Source of the DNA: Anaerolineae bacterium | GTDB lineage: Bacteria > Chloroflexota > Anaerolineae > 4572-78 > NAK82 | NCBI GenBank assembly: GCA_030598425.1 | Contig: JAUVPY010000164.1 | Location: forward strand, 1-6,568 | Length of the DNA: 6,568 nucleotides | Direction of reading: 5' to 3' | Part shown: one piece after another, positions 5,257 through 6,568 of the stretch | How positions within the stretch are numbered: position 1 is the first letter of the stretch | How the letters are laid out: each line of letters starts with the position of its first letter | Program-made: the position numbers and the translations under genes | The notes under the pieces: generated by a model | Told to the model about the DNA's origin: nothing | The model's input: only the letters and a program-made list of their open reading frames with translations | Database searches by the model: none

Positions 5257-6564
5257 CTACGCCGGGGGGTGGACCTCCAACCATTGCGTCAGCAGCTCGA
5301 TGGTGCGGCCCAGAATTTCGAAGCTCTCCCAACCCTGCGAGGCGCCGGCGGCGAAGATGGCCGCCCCCCTTACGTAGTCGTCCTTGTGTAGCTCGCCGTC
5401 GTACCAGATGAGCTGGTCCATATAAACCCCGGGGGTGTCCTCGCGCAGGCCGTTGGAGATCCAATAATCCTCGAAGTCGCGCCAGCCTTTGGCCTCGGAT
5501 GGACCGGGGCGGTCGGTCACGGTGCCGTCCACGCCACATTCGGTGATGAGCAGAGGTATGTCCCCGTAGCCCATAGGCCCCAGGTAGTGGCGATACGCCT
5601 TGCGATAGCGTATGGTCAGCCAACCCTCGTCGCCCTCGTCCACCCCGGGCGTGGACTGCAGCGACCCGGTACCCCACTGCATGATGGGTGCCGAGTACTC
5701 GTGCAGGCCCAGGTAGCCGTCGTAACGCCGGGCGGCGTCCAGCGCCGGCGTGAAGTACTCCCACAGCTCCAGCGGCGGGTGGCCGGCCGCGAAGTTGCCC
5801 ACCACCGAGCGGACGCCCTGCTCACCCAGCAACCGGGTTCGCTCGGCCTCAAAGGCGGCCAGCCGCATCATCTTGTCCACCGTATCGGCCACCGGCTCGT
5901 TGTAGGCCTCCCAGGCATCATAGAATTCAAAGCGCGTAGGCTCCAGGGCAACCTCCAGCAGCTTTCCGGCTGCGTCGTGGGCCAACGGGATGGGGTCGGC
6001 GTCCAGGTCGAGCTGGCCCAACACGATGCGGCCCACCACAATGGTGGTCGGCGAGTGCTCTTTGATGAAGCGGGCCATGTTGGGATCCAGGTTCAAGGTT
6101 TTGATGAGCGCCGGCTTGCCCACCTGAATACAGGTGTTGATCTGACCCTCAGCGCGGGTGACGAAGAGCCCCAGCTTGCTGGGCGGGCCAGGTGGGTACG
6201 GCGTAGGGGTGGGTGTCGGCGTGGGCGTGGGAGACTCGTCCGGCGTGGGGGTTGGGGTCGACGTCCGGGTGCTGGTCGCAGCCTTGGTCTTCGTGGCACC
6301 TACCGTCGCTGTCGGCGCTGGAGTCCCGGTCTGTGTAGGCGTGGCGCTGGGCCTCGCCGTCGCGCCGGGCGTGGCTGTTAGGCCAGGGGTGGGGATGCTG
6401 GTCGAGGAGGTGATGGTTGGCCCCGATTTGCGCGCGACGGGACCCAGGCCGCAAGCCTCCAGCGTAGCCAGAAGCGCGGCCGCGGCCGCGCCCGTCAGAA
6501 AGCGCCGCCGACACAGATTGCGGCGCACCCAGTCTCGCGCCGGACAAGGAAGTTTGTGGGTCAA
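5257..6564 (-). CDS. Tat-exported lipoprotein with Pro/Thr spacer and glycosidase-like TIM-barrel domain; start near or beyond the window edge
   Basis: The 435-residue frame begins at TTG 6564 and stays open to the window edge, so an upstream start is possible. GTG 6528 is another candidate. No ribosome-binding site decides between them. Residues 19-38 hold a twin-arginine motif (RRRFLTG), an Ala-rich hydrophobic stretch and the lipobox LEAC with Cys38, so the protein should be lipid-anchored outside the membrane. A 70-residue Pro/Thr/Ser-rich spacer follows (57-127). The remaining 300 residues look like a clan GH-A-type barrel: WEAYNEP (218-224) would place the acid/base Glu223 after Asn222, LHEYS (287-291) sits mid-barrel, and LLITECG (338-344) would place the nucleophile Glu342. 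A family number cannot be given from sight, nor a substrate. Expected role: cleaving or binding polysaccharide at the cell surface. It could also be a catalytically altered relative. It ends at TAG 5257 with a second in-frame TAG two codons later, tail to tail with the remnant at 5246. Confidence 0.82.
   Translation of the reverse strand: MTHKLPCPARDWVRRNLCRRRFLTGAAAAALLATLEACGLGPVARKSGPTITSSTSIPTPGLTATPGATARPSATPTQTGTPAPTATVGATKTKAATSTRTSTPTPTPDESPTPTPTPTPTPYPPGPPSKLGLFVTRAEGQINTCIQVGKPALIKTLNLDPNMARFIKEHSPTTIVVGRIVLGQLDLDADPIPLAHDAAGKLLEVALEPTRFEFYDAWEAYNEPVADTVDKMMRLAAFEAERTRLLGEQGVRSVVGNFAAGHPPLELWEYFTPALDAARRYDGYLGLHEYSAPIMQWGTGSLQSTPGVDEGDEGWLTIRYRKAYRHYLGPMGYGDIPLLITECGVDGTVTDRPGPSEAKGWRDFEDYWISNGLREDTPGVYMDQLIWYDGELHKDDYVRGAAIFAAGASQGWESFEILGRTIELLTQWLEVHPPA
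6184..6396 (-). repeat. Low-complexity Pro/Thr spacer coding sequence
   Basis: About 70 codons rich in Pro, Thr, Ala and Ser end in a run of eight or so Thr-Pro dipeptides (residues 111-122). At DNA level this gives G-rich clusters on the plus strand, with four runs of three or more G at 6206-6231. Such spacers hold a surface domain away from the membrane. Repeat length is likely to vary between strains. Confidence 0.7.
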
Positions 6565-6568
6565 GTCC

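Noticed and set aside
5587..6381. Plus-strand frame of 264 codons opposite the lipoprotein gene
   Set aside because: It is very rich in Arg and Gly, typical of antisense to a Pro/Thr/Ala-rich gene. The minus strand holds the conserved motifs.

Overview
The window looks like a piece of a GC-rich bacterial chromosome, most likely from Chloroflexota (Anaerolineae or a relative). This is inferred from the gene mix, not from a marker gene. The mix is a TIGR03960-type radical SAM protein, a stand-alone Roadblock/LC7 protein, secreted proteins carrying both a twin-arginine motif and a lipobox, and long Pro/Thr spacers. No rRNA, tRNA, CRISPR array or insertion sequence is visible.

Layout. A plus-strand radical SAM gene (96-1829) has a good promoter at its 5' end but is cut by an in-frame amber codon at 252-254. 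It meets a minus-strand gene for a small Roadblock/LC7 protein (1900-2268) tail to tail. That gene has its own near-consensus promoter and a clear intrinsic terminator at 1852-1878. Upstream of it on the minus strand lies a class B penicillin-binding protein of MecA-like layout (2511-4577). Its last 33 codons (to 2409) are cut off by an in-frame TGA. A 304-base divergent spacer holds a -10 box placed so that the PBP mRNA would start at its AUG, a set of mutually exclusive hairpin arms, and an extended -10 promoter. That promoter drives a 77-codon plus-strand gene (4882-5115). Directly behind it is a short remnant (5102-5246) that I read as the fused start and tail of a deleted nucleotidyltransferase (AbiEii-like) partner. 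The last gene, on the minus strand (5257-6564), encodes a Tat-type lipoprotein with a Pro/Thr-rich spacer and a glycosidase-like TIM-barrel domain. It may continue past the window edge.

How the genes relate. The PBP and the glycosidase-like lipoprotein both act outside the membrane and share the same export style, but they are separate transcription units. The Roadblock protein has no GTPase beside it, and the radical SAM gene has no DUF2344 partner beside it. The window is therefore a set of single-gene units, not one pathway operon.

The most unusual features are the two single-codon nonsense interruptions in otherwise well-conserved genes and the collapsed two-gene locus. Normal stops elsewhere in the window use TGA and TAG, which argues against wholesale codon reassignment. 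Sequencing error, strain-level gene decay and local readthrough remain possible. I did not find convincing evidence of a new multi-gene system.
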